Assembly: GCA_947457075.1 (NCBI GenBank)
Contig: CANGUG010000001.1
Span: forward strand, 124,001-188,000
Direction: 5' to 3'
Origin: Bacteroidota bacterium
Lineage (GTDB): Bacteria; Bacteroidota; Bacteroidia; Chitinophagales; Chitinophagaceae
DNA: 64,000 bases
Shown: piece after piece, positions 1 to 10,209 of the stretch
Layout of the letters: every line of letters begins with the position of its first letter
Position numbering within the stretch: the stretch's first letter is position 1
Notes under the pieces: model-generated
The model's database searches: none
Told to the model about the DNA's origin: nothing
Seen by the model: only the letters and a program-made list of their open reading frames with translations
Translations under genes and position numbers: made by a program

Positions 1-2085
1 ATGAAAAAGATACTTGTACTATTTATTATTGCATTAGGTATAGCTTCTTGTCAAGCAAGAAAAATTCAAAAGGATGCCGAATTGTATAATTGGGGAGACA
101 AAAAAGTAACTAAAAAAGAATTTGATAAATTACTTAAAAAATTCAATGCGGACTTTGTTAAAAATTGGAATGTCAATCAAGTATTAAGGGCCTTTCCATA
201 CGAACAAAGCGCAGAAGCCAGTGCTGCACTAGAAAGTATGGATGCTTGGGGGAAAACAGACTGGGATCTATTTTTTAGAGTGGTAGAAGATACTGCTCAG
301 CAAACAAAATTTACGTATGCATTGCATGCTTATGTAAATAAAGTATCCTTAGATGAAAAAAAGAAAGCAATATTTCTTTCCCTTTTAGCGAAGCAATTAA
401 CAAAAGCGAAATCGGAATATGCAAAAATTTTATTGGAAGAAGAATTAAAATTATTAAATGGCAATAGCTACTTAATCCCTAAGCTTAATGGATTGTCTTC
501 GCCACTTCCTTTCACAAATGTGGAGGGCTTTGCTATCCAACCAGCTCAATTATTACTAGAATTACAAAAAATAGCGGAAAAACCACTTAACCCTATTGAA
601 AAGAAAAATATTATTTGGGAAGCCAGCATGCTAAAGGGGATAACCACATTTATGTTTGTATCTAAATTTTTAGACGATGAGGAGGTAAAGGAAAATGCTG
701 CATTGGTGATTAGTAAATTAGCAATGAATGATGCAAGTATTTATGGTGCCGATGTACGTAATACATTGGAAAAAGCCTTACCACTTATTCATGGGGAAGA
801 CAGTGCTATACTGGTTCCTGCATTAAAAGCACATTTAAAAATGATGCCCTATGATTATGGTTTTGTCTCTCTTTTTAATGGGAAGGATTTAACAGGTTGG
901 AAAGGATTGGTTGCCAACCCAATTGCAAGAAGCAAAATGAATGATACTGCATTAAAAGCTGCACAAATAAAGGCAGATATTAAAATGCGCGCAGACTGGG
1001 TAGTAAAAGACGGATTATTAAATTTCACTGGTAATAGTAATGGTGAAAATTTAGCTACTATAAAACAATATGGTGATATAGAAATGTTTGTGGATTGGCG
1101 TATACAAGAAAAAGGAGATGCAGGAATTTATTTAAGAGGGACCCCTCAGGTTCAAATTTGGGATACTAGTCGAAGGGAAGTGGGAGCCCAAGTAGGAAGT
1201 GGAGGACTATACAATAATCAAAAAAATAAAAGTACTCCATTGGTGGTGGCAGATAATAAAGTAGGTGAATGGAATACGTTTCATATTATCATGAAAGGGG
1301 ATAAAGTAACCGTTTATTTAAATGGCGTATTGGTGACAGATCAAATTCCATTAGAAAATTACTGGGATCGCACAATGCCTATTTTCCTAAAGGAGCAAAT
1401 TGAATTACAAGCACATGGTACATTTGTTTCTTATCGAAATATTTATATAAGGGAACTGCCCCCTACCGAAGCAGTGGGTTTAAGTGAAGCAGAAGTTAAG
1501 GAAGGCTTCACTTCATTGTTTGATGGAAAAAATATAAATGAATGGATAGGCAATACAGGAGGTTATTTGATAAAAGACGGTGCATTAGTAGTGAATCCTG
1601 AAAAGGGATCGGGAGGAAATTTATATACCAAGGAAACCTTCAGCGATTTCATTTATCGATTTGATTTTCAATTAACACCAGGAGCCAATAATGGCATTGG
1701 CATTCACGCTCCACTTGAAGGTGATGCAGCATATGCAGGTATAGAAGTACAGGTATTAGACAATGAACATCCCATGTATGCTACCTTAGCGCCCTATCAA
1801 TACCATGGCTCTGTTTACGGAGTAATCCCAGCAAAAAGAGGTTATTTAAGGCCAATAGGAGAATGGAATAACGAGGAAATAATGGTGAAAGGCACTAAGA
1901 TAAAAGTAACCTTAAATGGAACAGTCATAGTAGATGGAGATTATGCAACCGCTTCAAAAAATGGCACAATGGATCATAAAGCACATCCTGGCTTATTCAA
2001 TAAAACGGGTCATATAGGCTTTTTAGGGCACGGGGATGTTGTAAGGTTTAAAAATATGCGGGTTAAAAAATTATCAATTTTATAA
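1..2085 (+). CDS. Lipoprotein with two DUF1080 (3-keto-disaccharide hydrolase-like) domains
   Basis: The protein has 694 residues. It starts with a lipoprotein signal peptide whose lipobox is GIASC (Cys17). A helical, repeat-like region (about 25-280) follows, possibly HEAT-type. Two concanavalin-like DUF1080 domains come next, at about 287-485 and 502-690. Each opens with the family signature, SLFNGKDLTGW in the first and SLFDGKNINEW in the second, and each has the later VYLNG or VTLNG strand. DUF1080 proteins are periplasmic or surface proteins, some acting on 3-keto-glycosides. Two copies behind a helical domain suggest binding or breakdown of a sugar polymer; the substrate cannot be told. 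The start codon is the first base of the window, and the signal peptide makes it the likely true start. A terminator follows at 2131-2160. Confidence 0.85.
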   Translation: MKKILVLFIIALGIASCQARKIQKDAELYNWGDKKVTKKEFDKLLKKFNADFVKNWNVNQVLRAFPYEQSAEASAALESMDAWGKTDWDLFFRVVEDTAQQTKFTYALHAYVNKVSLDEKKKAIFLSLLAKQLTKAKSEYAKILLEEELKLLNGNSYLIPKLNGLSSPLPFTNVEGFAIQPAQLLLELQKIAEKPLNPIEKKNIIWEASMLKGITTFMFVSKFLDDEEVKENAALVISKLAMNDASIYGADVRNTLEKALPLIHGEDSAILVPALKAHLKMMPYDYGFVSLFNGKDLTGWKGLVANPIARSKMNDTALKAAQIKADIKMRADWVVKDGLLNFTGNSNGENLATIKQYGDIEMFVDWRIQEKGDAGIYLRGTPQVQIWDTSRREVGAQVGSGGLYNNQKNKSTPLVVADNKVGEWNTFHIIMKGDKVTVYLNGVLVTDQIPLENYWDRTMPIFLKEQIELQAHGTFVSYRNIYIRELPPTEAVGLSEAEVKEGFTSLFDGKNINEWIGNTGGYLIKDGALVVNPEKGSGGNLYTKETFSDFIYRFDFQLTPGANNGIGIHAPLEGDAAYAGIEVQVLDNEHPMYATLAPYQYHGSVYGVIPAKRGYLRPIGEWNNEEIMVKGTKIKVTLNGTVIVDGDYATASKNGTMDHKAHPGLFNKTGHIGFLGHGDVVRFKNMRVKKLSIL

Positions 2086-2130
2086 TTGTTATTCCATCTT
2101 CAACTAAATTGTTTATTCATTAGGAACATA

Positions 2131-2160
2131 AAAAAAGCCCCTCCAATAGAGGGGCTTTTG
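2131..2160. terminator. Bidirectional rho-independent terminator
   Basis: A perfect GCCCCTC/GAGGGGC stem with a five-base loop is flanked by an A run and a T run. It lies between the convergent DUF1080 gene and the TonB receptor gene and can serve both. Confidence 0.85.
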
Positions 2161-2179
2161 TATATCTTTAGTTTAAATA

Positions 2180-5100
2180 CTAGTTAAATAAGTATCTAAC
2201 ACCAATTTGAATTTGGTAACGAGAAGCTAAGCCAGCACTTGGTCTGTGTGCTCTTGTAAAAGGTACTTTATTTACCGCATCTAAGTAAGGGAATGTGTAA
2301 ATTGGTGTTCTACCATCTGTATCCATTCTTTGGTAAACCAATGGAGAAGTGGTTGTTGGAACATAAAATACACCCCAATCCTTGTTCAATAAATTAGTGA
2401 AGTTGTAGATATCAGCAGTGAAACGTAAGGTATGCTTTTCTTTACCAGTTGTAAATGTAACATCTTGTGTAAAGTTTAAGTCTAACTTATGTGTCCAAGG
2501 CAATACATATCCATTTCTTTCAGCAAATTGACCTCTACGGCTAAATAAATAAGGATTGTTTGCAATAAACGCAGATAATTGATTCCATAACTCTGTTTGA
2601 GTTCTTGTGTCACCACCGCTAGCGTTCACTAACTTAATTTGAGATTGAGTAGCAGGAACAAACATTAAGTCATTGGAAGAGTTACCATCTCCGTTGATAC
2701 TTTCAGTAGCTGAAGATGCTGACGAAACAGTGTAAGAAGTAGCATAGTTAGGAGCTCCTTCATATACTAAACCAATTGAAGTTGTTTGACCTTTGATAAA
2801 GTCTCTCTTATAAATAACACTTGCCACAATTCTGTGAGGCATGTAGTTATTAGAATTACCAATAGTAAAGTAGTTTGGATTATCAGACATTGCTTTTGAA
2901 CCCCACATGGTTGCAGCAGTTGATCCACTTACAGCAGCATCTTTTGCTTCTTGTCTTGTGTAAGCAGCAGTGAAGACAAAGGCTTTGGTAATTTTTTGAA
3001 TTTGTAATGTTCCTGTCCATGCATAACCAGCACTATTATTGGTCATGTAAATTGCATTTTGGATTTGAGGATTGGTTACAGAAGAAGGTGTTGTTCCGCC
3101 CATTTGTGTTCCACCCCAAGGGAATGAAGTTTGGTAAGGGAATCTCCAACGACCATCTGATAATCTTGTCAATGTTCTAGAAGGTAAAGCAATGTTTTGG
3201 AATACAGAAGCATTCAATTGCTTAGTATAAGTTCCTTCTGCTGTGAAAATCCAACCTTTACCTAATTTTTTATCCGCAGCAAATGTTGATCTAAACACTT
3301 GAGGGAATTTGTAATTAGGATCTGTCACGTTGATATTATATGAACGGCTTAAACCTCCAGTAATCGCTGGTCTGTATGCGTTTACGTCTGGGCTAAACAC
3401 GTTACCGTTAGGAGCATTGTTGGTAAATGAACCAAACAAGGCCATACCTGAGTTAGACGCTTGGTTTGAAATCCATACAAAAGGAGGTGCACCTTGGAAT
3501 AAACCGGCACCACCACGAAGCTGTAAGCTTTGATCACCATATACATCATAGTTAAATCCTACTCTTGGTGAAATTTGTACTGCAGCATTTGGAGCAGCAC
3601 CTGTATTTGCACGTGTGAAATCATAGAATCTACTTAAGGTATCTACAACTGGGTTGTATAAGAAAGTGTTGTAGAATTTAGTGTAATCAAAACGAACACC
3701 ATAAGTCAAAGTAAATTTATCAGTAGCTCTGTATTTATCTTGAATGTAAACACCAGACTCGAAAGATTTTGGACCTACTAATGGGAATGCGCCACCACCT
3801 AAAGTATAAGAAAGTCTATATTGAACCGACCTTGTACCTACACCATTGGCAGAATTAATAAAGTCATTTAAAGAAGAAAAACGATAAACTCCTTGGTAGT
3901 CAGGAGAGAAACCATTTAAGTATTTTTTAAATGATGTTTGTGTACCAAGGGTAATTTCGTGCTTACCAGCATAAATCGTTAAATTATCATTTAATTGATA
4001 CACATCGGTATTTAATTTGTTACCATAAGTAAATAACTCATGTCCAAATGATGTGAAAGGTTGGCTATTACCATCTAAGATATCCACCATTGGGAAGTCT
4101 GGATTAGAAGATAAGGCACTTCTAAAATCTCTTAAAGAAGAATAACCAACTTGTAATTTATTACTCATTCTATTGCTAAGTTTTGTATTTAACTCAGCAA
4201 TGAATACATCGGCATTGTTGTTAATTTGATATCCAGCACCGAAAAATGGCATACCATAAACTCCAGAAGCTCTACCAATAGAACTGCTTATTGATCCACT
4301 ATTAGAAGCTGGCTTTTGATCAGATGATCTTAACATATTGTACTTAAACGTAAATGTGTTGTTGGCATCAATCGTCCAGTCTAATTTAATTGCCAAACGC
4401 TTTGAAGAAGACACATAAGAGTATCCTTCATAAGGACCTGGATCGTAATTATATTTTGACTTAAGGAAGTTGGCTAATTTTTCCAATGAATCTCTATTAG
4501 CAGCAGAATAAGTAGTTCCATTTGCAGGATTAGTTGCAGAGGAAGCTAACCAAGTTGTACCAGGTGAAGTATTAGACTCTTGTTCACCGTTTACAAACAA
4601 GAATAATTTATTCTTGATGATCGCACCGCTAGCAGTGAAACCTTTTAAATCAAAACTATAATCTTGCTTTGGAACTTTAATAGTAAATGGAGAATTTACT
4701 TCATATCCTTGCCACTCTTTACTTTTAAAGTATTGATAAACTGATCCTTGATAAGTATTAGAACCACTTCTTGTAACTGAGTTTACACCACCTCCAACGA
4801 AACCACCATTCTTAACATCAAATGGAGAAGTGTTTACTTGAATTTGCTCAAGGGCATCTAATGAAACTGCGTTTTGTCCTGTTTGTCCACCAATATCTCC
4901 TGATAAACCAAATGAGTTATTGAAGTTAGCACCATCAATAGTGATATTGTTTAACTGACTACTTTGACCACCGAAAGAACCGTTGTTGTAAGTAGGCGTT
5001 AATTTGATGATGTCCTTATAAGAACGAGAAACCGTAGGCATACTTACGATTTGGTTTCTGTTAAAAGTTTCTTGAGAACCTGTACGTGCGTTATTGAAAA

Positions 5101-5488
5101 TTTTGTCCTGCTTTGTTGAAGTAACAACCACTTCTTTTAAGTTACTGTTGTTATCTACTAAGCTAAAATTTGCTTTGAAAGTTTGACCTAATAACAAGGT
5201 GATGTCATCTTGCTTTTCGGTTTTCATTCCAACATAGGTAACTTCCAAAGTATATGGACCACCAATTTTTAAGTTGGTTAAGTTATATCTACCATCAGCA
5301 CGGCTGGTAGTAACATACTTAGTTCCTGTTGGCGTATGAATTGCAGAAATATTAGCACCTGCAACACCCGCATTTCCTACAGTGATTAAACCTTGAATCT
5401 CGGCTGTTGTTTCTTGTGCGTTTACTTTAATAATAGATACTAAAATAACCAACAACAAAGACAAAGTTTGTTTTAAAACACTTTTCAT
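2180..5488 (-). CDS. Oar-like TonB-dependent outer membrane receptor
   Basis: The protein has 1102 residues. A signal peptide ends at VNAQ (about residue 25). A carboxypeptidase-regulatory-like beta-sandwich follows (about 28-112, with the typical GRYNLTNLKIGGPYTLEV strand pattern). A plug domain comes next (about 125-240, including ITIDGANFNNSFG), then a long beta-barrel ending in an aromatic-containing strand. Plug, barrel and length fit the Oar/OmpA-related TonB receptor group of Bacteroidota, which moves large substrates across the outer membrane using TonB-ExbBD energy. The ligand is unknown. The gene stands alone with no SusD-like or DUF4249 partner. Upstream (5489-5757) is a 269-bp AT-rich gap in which I see no other gene. 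Confidence 0.9.
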   Translation of the reverse strand: MKSVLKQTLSLLLVILVSIIKVNAQETTAEIQGLITVGNAGVAGANISAIHTPTGTKYVTTSRADGRYNLTNLKIGGPYTLEVTYVGMKTEKQDDITLLLGQTFKANFSLVDNNSNLKEVVVTSTKQDKIFNNARTGSQETFNRNQIVSMPTVSRSYKDIIKLTPTYNNGSFGGQSSQLNNITIDGANFNNSFGLSGDIGGQTGQNAVSLDALEQIQVNTSPFDVKNGGFVGGGVNSVTRSGSNTYQGSVYQYFKSKEWQGYEVNSPFTIKVPKQDYSFDLKGFTASGAIIKNKLFLFVNGEQESNTSPGTTWLASSATNPANGTTYSAANRDSLEKLANFLKSKYNYDPGPYEGYSYVSSSKRLAIKLDWTIDANNTFTFKYNMLRSSDQKPASNSGSISSSIGRASGVYGMPFFGAGYQINNNADVFIAELNTKLSNRMSNKLQVGYSSLRDFRSALSSNPDFPMVDILDGNSQPFTSFGHELFTYGNKLNTDVYQLNDNLTIYAGKHEITLGTQTSFKKYLNGFSPDYQGVYRFSSLNDFINSANGVGTRSVQYRLSYTLGGGAFPLVGPKSFESGVYIQDKYRATDKFTLTYGVRFDYTKFYNTFLYNPVVDTLSRFYDFTRANTGAAPNAAVQISPRVGFNYDVYGDQSLQLRGGAGLFQGAPPFVWISNQASNSGMALFGSFTNNAPNGNVFSPDVNAYRPAITGGLSRSYNINVTDPNYKFPQVFRSTFAADKKLGKGWIFTAEGTYTKQLNASVFQNIALPSRTLTRLSDGRWRFPYQTSFPWGGTQMGGTTPSSVTNPQIQNAIYMTNNSAGYAWTGTLQIQKITKAFVFTAAYTRQEAKDAAVSGSTAATMWGSKAMSDNPNYFTIGNSNNYMPHRIVASVIYKRDFIKGQTTSIGLVYEGAPNYATSYTVSSASSATESINGDGNSSNDLMFVPATQSQIKLVNASGGDTRTQTELWNQLSAFIANNPYLFSRRGQFAERNGYVLPWTHKLDLNFTQDVTFTTGKEKHTLRFTADIYNFTNLLNKDWGVFYVPTTTSPLVYQRMDTDGRTPIYTFPYLDAVNKVPFTRAHRPSAGLASRYQIQIGVRYLFN

Positions 5489-5757
5489 TTTGTAAGGTAT
5501 TTATTTATGATGTATAAAGTGCGAAATTAAACTAAAACTTGTTAATAAACCATAGATTTGGTTAACAAATAATTAACTAAAATAAATAGCCAAAAAAATG
5601 GCAGTTATGCAATAATATATTATTTAATTTTTATTTATATAGTATATTGTTTTTTATATTTTTGTAGATATATATTTTATACTATTTGAATTATAATTAA
5701 TTATTAATCAATTAGATATACATAAACATAAGTAAATAATGTCTAAATGATTAAACG

Positions 5758-6579
5758 TTATTCCATCTTTTTTAGCCAATCATATATTTTTCGGGCTATT
5801 GAATCCTCGTATTGGGGCTGTAGTAAAATAGCGTCAATTTGATGCACAGGAATGATGCGCTTGGTCGAACTGGTGATAAAGGCTTCTTTGGCATTTTTAA
5901 GCTCTTCAATAGTTAGTTCACGGACTTCGAAGGGAATATGATGGGTTTCGCAGATTTTAATTATGTTTTTCCTGGTTATACCATTTAACATTTGCTCTTT
6001 CGCTGTTACAAGAACCCCTTCTTGGGTTAAAAGAAAAAAATTGGACCTTGGACATTCTCTAATGGATCCATTATTGTGGTATAAAATATCATCTGCACCC
6101 TGCTCTTTCATCCAAGCTTGTAACCAAATGGCCATTAAATAATCTGTGGTCTTGACAGCTGGTAATTGACGTTGGTAGGAATAAGTGGCTAACTTAATAC
6201 CTGTGGTGGGCAATTCCTCGGTGGGTTCAGCCAATGGGGCTTGTATTACAATTAAGTGAGGATGCTCAATGGTATAACCATCCGCTGCATCACCACCTGC
6301 AATAATCATTCGAATGCCGGAATAGTCAAAATTATTTTTTTGAATTAGGGTGGCTACAATTTGCTTTATCTCTTCCCTAGTTTCAGGTATGGTTAATCGC
6401 ATCACTTCAGCCGAATGAAAAAAACGATCTAAATGATCTTCTATAAACAATGGCTTGTCTTTGGCAACTCTTAAAAAATCAAAAATTCCATAACCACGTT
6501 GTACCAACAAATCGGTCACTGGCACTCCTGCTTCACTAATCAACCTAATTTGCTTATTAGCATAACAATATTCGCTCAT
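5758..6579 (-). CDS. Class IV aminotransferase (branched-chain aminotransferase / aminodeoxychorismate lyase-like)
   Basis: About 273 residues with the fold-type IV PLP-enzyme pattern. The N-terminus has the VQRGYGIFDFLR motif. The probable PLP lysine is in VKTTDYL near residue 145. This is followed by GADDILYHNNGSIRECPRSN, where the Glu and Asn match the family E..xxN motif, and then LNGITRKNI. The family includes branched-chain and D-amino acid aminotransferases and 4-amino-4-deoxychorismate lyase. The short length and divergence do not allow a choice, and no folate or branched-chain genes are adjacent. The first in-frame start is a TTG just before an ATG at 6579; I chose the ATG. A terminator lies upstream at 6651-6688. 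Confidence 0.82.
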   Translation of the reverse strand: MSEYCYANKQIRLISEAGVPVTDLLVQRGYGIFDFLRVAKDKPLFIEDHLDRFFHSAEVMRLTIPETREEIKQIVATLIQKNNFDYSGIRMIIAGGDAADGYTIEHPHLIVIQAPLAEPTEELPTTGIKLATYSYQRQLPAVKTTDYLMAIWLQAWMKEQGADDILYHNNGSIRECPRSNFFLLTQEGVLVTAKEQMLNGITRKNIIKICETHHIPFEVRELTIEELKNAKEAFITSSTKRIIPVHQIDAILLQPQYEDSIARKIYDWLKKME

Positions 6580-6650
6580 CAAAAAATATTTTCATAAAAG
6601 TACAACATACAAGTTATGCAAGTGCCAACTTGAAATATTTTTATTTATTT

Positions 6651-6688
6651 AAAAAAGGCGAATCAAAATTTTGATTCGCCTTTTTTAA
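6651..6688. terminator. Rho-independent terminator after the M14 peptidase gene
   Basis: A near-perfect long palindrome, AAAAAAGGCGAATCAAAA followed by its complement, ends in a T run on both strands. It sits just past the stop codon of the minus-strand M14 peptidase gene. Confidence 0.85.
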
Positions 6689-6706
6689 AATTGAAATATG
6701 AATAAA

Positions 6707-9391
6707 CTACTTATACAACTGATTAAATAACATTTTGTAAGTGCTATGTGTTTGACCTCGGAAAGTAATTTCAGGTCCATATACAAATAATTTTCCTTTA
6801 CCAATTTTAGCTTCAAAAGCCGCTACGCCGTCTTGAAGATATGCTTGACCAAATGCCCAACCACTTCTTAATGTCTTTTCAGAAGCAAACCATGCAAGTG
6901 GTAAAATTTTCCCATTGGCAATCGCATCAGGTTGTACTCTAAATACAGGACTGTTGTTAAAATAAACATCGGCCTTGTTTTTCATTCCCCAATTTGCTTT
7001 TACCTCAGGTGCAACTGCTACCTGCAAAATACTTCCTGGAATATAAAATTTCTCGCCTGGCAATGTGCGCTCTTTTCCATTATTCATTTCTACGATGGCA
7101 TTTTTTACAGGAAGTTCTAAGTGATACGCTAGGTTCGCACTTGAACCAATGGTAACAATGTTACCGCCTTGTTCGATAAATGCTTTCAATGCTGGAATGG
7201 ATTTATCTGCTGTTATTTTTCCAAGCATTGGATGATAAGTTGCTGGTATTTCATCTAGGTTAGGTTCTTTCTCCTCATAAGGGGAGGGAGCGCCTGCACC
7301 TAATGGAGGAATGGCGCCATCCACAAATACAATCACATCAAACTTGTCTTTTAAATTTCCGGCATTAATTTCTTTAGCATAGATTAAATTAAAATCAAAA
7401 TGATGTTGTTCAAAAATCCATCTTACCCAGCCAGAAGGCATTGAACCACCATAACGATCCCATAATCCAATTTTTAATTTATCCATTTTGATTGCGTCCG
7501 ACGGTATATTGTCAACAGTAACCGCTGAAATTCCAGCCTTCGCAATGCTTTCTTTATCTTTTGTGGCATCAGCTGCTTCAAAATAAAATCCATCTTTATT
7601 TTTATAAACAGCTTTGCCTGCTTTCAATAAATCATTTACCAAAATAAAACTGTTATTGTCCTCGGATTTGATAGCATACAATTTATTTGTACTATTTGGT
7701 GATAAGACAACTGCAGTTTTTGGCAATTGAATTTGTCCATAAGCAATGGTTTCAAATGGACCATTAAAATCATCAAGGATTCTATCAAAGGTTACGCCCA
7801 TTGTATATGCTGGGGTCCAACCTGCTGCATCATAAGGGCGTACAGGTGGTCCACCTGGATATAAAAAGTCATTCGGATGATCCTGCGGATCAAACATATC
7901 TAATACATGCGGTCTAAATGCTTGACTGGTTCTTACAACATAAGAACCCGCTTCATAATTTTTTCCATTCACTACAAAGTCACTTGTTGCTTTATGTACT
8001 TTAATACCACTTTGAATTAAAATATTAACAAAGGCAATAGCACTTGAACTTTGATTTGCAGGAATAATATAACCACGTGGGTCTCTTAAATTAGGCGCCT
8101 TATAAATTTTTGAAAAATTTTGATACGCAATGCTATCTACTTTTATATCTCTTTTCTCCGTCTTTAATTGTTCATTCAACATTTCTACTTTATTGGGCGA
8201 AAGTGTCCAATTGTCTTTGTTGCCTGATTCAATAGCAGCCTTACCCATTTTATACATATTCAACAACACTTCGTCCTTATACCTTGCTGCGTAGTTTAAA
8301 ACAGCATAATTTAAAGAGATAGAATAATCAATTGAATTTTTAAAATACCATTTTTGTGGTTCAATTGGATAAGGCAAACCGCTATTGGGAATTAAACGCT
8401 GAGGCACCAATGGAATCGTCATGGGCGTAGGACTTCCAATAATTTCAGTTAATATACCAACAATATTATGATAGTAGGCAGTTGTTCTTAAACCTCCATT
8501 CCACCATGTTGAATAAACCGATCCACCCTTCATAGTGTATCCTGGTTTTTGTTCGGCATTTAAACGACTGCTCATGGCAGCACCCATTGCATCTAAACTT
8601 GTTATCAATAATGGATTATAAACATAGTTAAATGGATCTCGGTAGGGCGGCCCTGCGACCACCGTTCCTGCTGGTCCTGTTTGGTGGTGATTGTATAAAA
8701 TTTGAGGCATCCACTCAATGTATTGTTGACGGCTCATGTTCTTTGACTCACTCATGTTCATCATAAAAAAGTCACGATTGTTATCGTGGCCAATGTATTT
8801 TTGATACAATCTAGGCAATGCATTCGTACTTCTTTTTAAAGTATCGGGATTACGCATATACCAATTGGAAACCAACTCTTGCCCATCGGGATTGGCATGT
8901 ACAAATAAAATAATGGTATTTTTTAAAATGCGTTTTGTTTCCTCATCCTCTCTTGTGATTACTGTATAAATAGTTTGAATTAACTGATGTGCGCCTACCA
9001 CTTCTGTTGCATGTAAACCGCCATCAATCCACACCACCGATTTTCCATCCTGTGCCAATTGCTTTGCCTCTTCATTGGATAAGTTTTCGGCTCTTGCTAA
9101 TTTTTGGGAAATTGATTTATATTTTTCTAATTGTCTAATATTACTTGGATCAGAAACGATAAGCATGTATTGGTTTCTTCCTTCTTCGGTTTTGCCAATC
9201 ACTTGCAATTTTACTTTATTGGAAGCTGCAGCTATTTTTTTAAAATAGGACTCTGTTTGAGTATAAGTTGCTAAATGATAGTTGTCTCCAATATTAAATC
9301 CAAAATGGTCTTTAGGAGAAGGTATTGACTGCGCCTTGCTATTAACAAAGCTTAGCACAATAAACAAACAAATAAAAAGCAGTTTACGCAT
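6707..9391 (-). CDS. M14 family zinc carboxypeptidase, secreted
   Basis: The protein has 894 residues with an N-terminal signal peptide ending at SKAQ (about 21). The M14 zinc ligands are visible: GGLHATE (His127, Glu130) and the later His in YNHHQTG (about 235). HANPDGQE (165-172) is typical of the family, and the likely catalytic Glu is in ILTEIIGSP. The C-terminal half (about 430-894) includes a region like a class I glutamine amidotransferase fold, as in other large Bacteroidota M14 proteins. The predicted role is periplasmic or extracellular peptide breakdown by removal of C-terminal residues. The gene stands alone between terminators. Family assignment is firm; the substrate is unknown. 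Confidence 0.9.
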   Translation of the reverse strand: MRKLLFICLFIVLSFVNSKAQSIPSPKDHFGFNIGDNYHLATYTQTESYFKKIAAASNKVKLQVIGKTEEGRNQYMLIVSDPSNIRQLEKYKSISQKLARAENLSNEEAKQLAQDGKSVVWIDGGLHATEVVGAHQLIQTIYTVITREDEETKRILKNTIILFVHANPDGQELVSNWYMRNPDTLKRSTNALPRLYQKYIGHDNNRDFFMMNMSESKNMSRQQYIEWMPQILYNHHQTGPAGTVVAGPPYRDPFNYVYNPLLITSLDAMGAAMSSRLNAEQKPGYTMKGGSVYSTWWNGGLRTTAYYHNIVGILTEIIGSPTPMTIPLVPQRLIPNSGLPYPIEPQKWYFKNSIDYSISLNYAVLNYAARYKDEVLLNMYKMGKAAIESGNKDNWTLSPNKVEMLNEQLKTEKRDIKVDSIAYQNFSKIYKAPNLRDPRGYIIPANQSSSAIAFVNILIQSGIKVHKATSDFVVNGKNYEAGSYVVRTSQAFRPHVLDMFDPQDHPNDFLYPGGPPVRPYDAAGWTPAYTMGVTFDRILDDFNGPFETIAYGQIQLPKTAVVLSPNSTNKLYAIKSEDNNSFILVNDLLKAGKAVYKNKDGFYFEAADATKDKESIAKAGISAVTVDNIPSDAIKMDKLKIGLWDRYGGSMPSGWVRWIFEQHHFDFNLIYAKEINAGNLKDKFDVIVFVDGAIPPLGAGAPSPYEEKEPNLDEIPATYHPMLGKITADKSIPALKAFIEQGGNIVTIGSSANLAYHLELPVKNAIVEMNNGKERTLPGEKFYIPGSILQVAVAPEVKANWGMKNKADVYFNNSPVFRVQPDAIANGKILPLAWFASEKTLRSGWAFGQAYLQDGVAAFEAKIGKGKLFVYGPEITFRGQTHSTYKMLFNQLYK

Positions 9392-9485
9392 AGTTTTAAT
9401 TTTGAAGTAAGTTAAAGAAAATGATGCGATAACTTTTCAAAATAAACTGCCTTTTACATAAAAGGAATAAAAAATAATTTGTTCA

Positions 9486-10112
9486 TTAGGAAAGTACAGG
9501 AGACAGTTTGGCTAAATTAGATTTAGGTGCTAAAAATTGTTGCGGATAATGGGCAATTATTTTTTGAAAACTTGCCAATAAATCCAATGGATTACTAAAT
9601 ACATACTTATGCTTTAAGCGCATAGCTTGCACAAGTGATTTTGCAATTAAAATAGCCTGTTTTGTGTCAAGTGGAATTTGACCAAATACCAATTCCGGAT
9701 TTAATTTTTTGGCATCCGCAAATGAAGCGCGGTATATCTCCATAAAAGCACCAGGCTTAAAGCGCAATAAATTATACAAGTGAATAATGTCAAGCATTAG
9801 CCATACAATTTGTTGGCGGCCTTCTGCGGTTAGTGCCCCTTTTTGTAAATACCCATTGGGGGAAAGAGATGATAATGAGGTTGCTGATGCTGAAATACCC
9901 GCAAATGGATACAATGATTTTACTTGTATAGAAGCATTGGTAATTAAGATACTGGCTTCAAAATTTTGTTGCAAGTAAGTAAAACGAAGTTGACCTACTA
10001 TTTTATCGATAGATTTATTATGTATCAATAATTCAAAATCTTCAGTTTGCTTTGTGGTGTTGGAAGAAAGGCTTGGAGTGGAAGTAGCGGAGGAATGATG
10101 TTGTAGAAACAT
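9486..10112 (-). CDS. Hypothetical protein behind a structured leader
   Basis: A 208-residue protein I do not recognise. It has no signal peptide or clear membrane span. The N-terminus (about 1-25) is Ser/Thr-rich and probably disordered. The rest looks like a compact mixed fold, with a beta-rich section (about 27-75) followed by helices (about 95-200). It is transcribed alone: a well-formed promoter at 10210-10240 and a structured leader (10113-10209) precede it. The M14 peptidase gene downstream is separated by 94 bp. Composition is like the neighbours. The unusual leader suggests regulated expression, but no function can be given. Confidence 0.6.
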   Translation of the reverse strand: MFLQHHSSATSTPSLSSNTTKQTEDFELLIHNKSIDKIVGQLRFTYLQQNFEASILITNASIQVKSLYPFAGISASATSLSSLSPNGYLQKGALTAEGRQQIVWLMLDIIHLYNLLRFKPGAFMEIYRASFADAKKLNPELVFGQIPLDTKQAILIAKSLVQAMRLKHKYVFSNPLDLLASFQKIIAHYPQQFLAPKSNLAKLSPVLS

Positions 10113-10209
10113 AGTTTATTTTATTTTGGCGTGATGACCTCATCTATTTTACCACCGCGGAGTTAAACTCTCTCGGTTGGTACCCACTAAAGGGTTCTTG
10201 ATGATGAAG
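10113..10209 (-). ncRNA. Candidate structured 5' leader (possible cis-regulatory RNA)
   Basis: Read on the minus strand, the leader can fold into several helices. An outer helix pairs CTTCATC with GATGAGG. It encloses a small ACCC/GGGT hairpin and a longer arm, ACCaACC/GGTGGT, capped by GAGT/ACTC. A second pairing, GATGA/TCATC, is also possible and would compete with the outer helix. It ends about 10 bases before the ATG of the 208-residue protein. It does not match a riboswitch class I can name. Evidence is complementarity only, and the exact transcript start decides whether the outer helix can form. Confidence 0.35.
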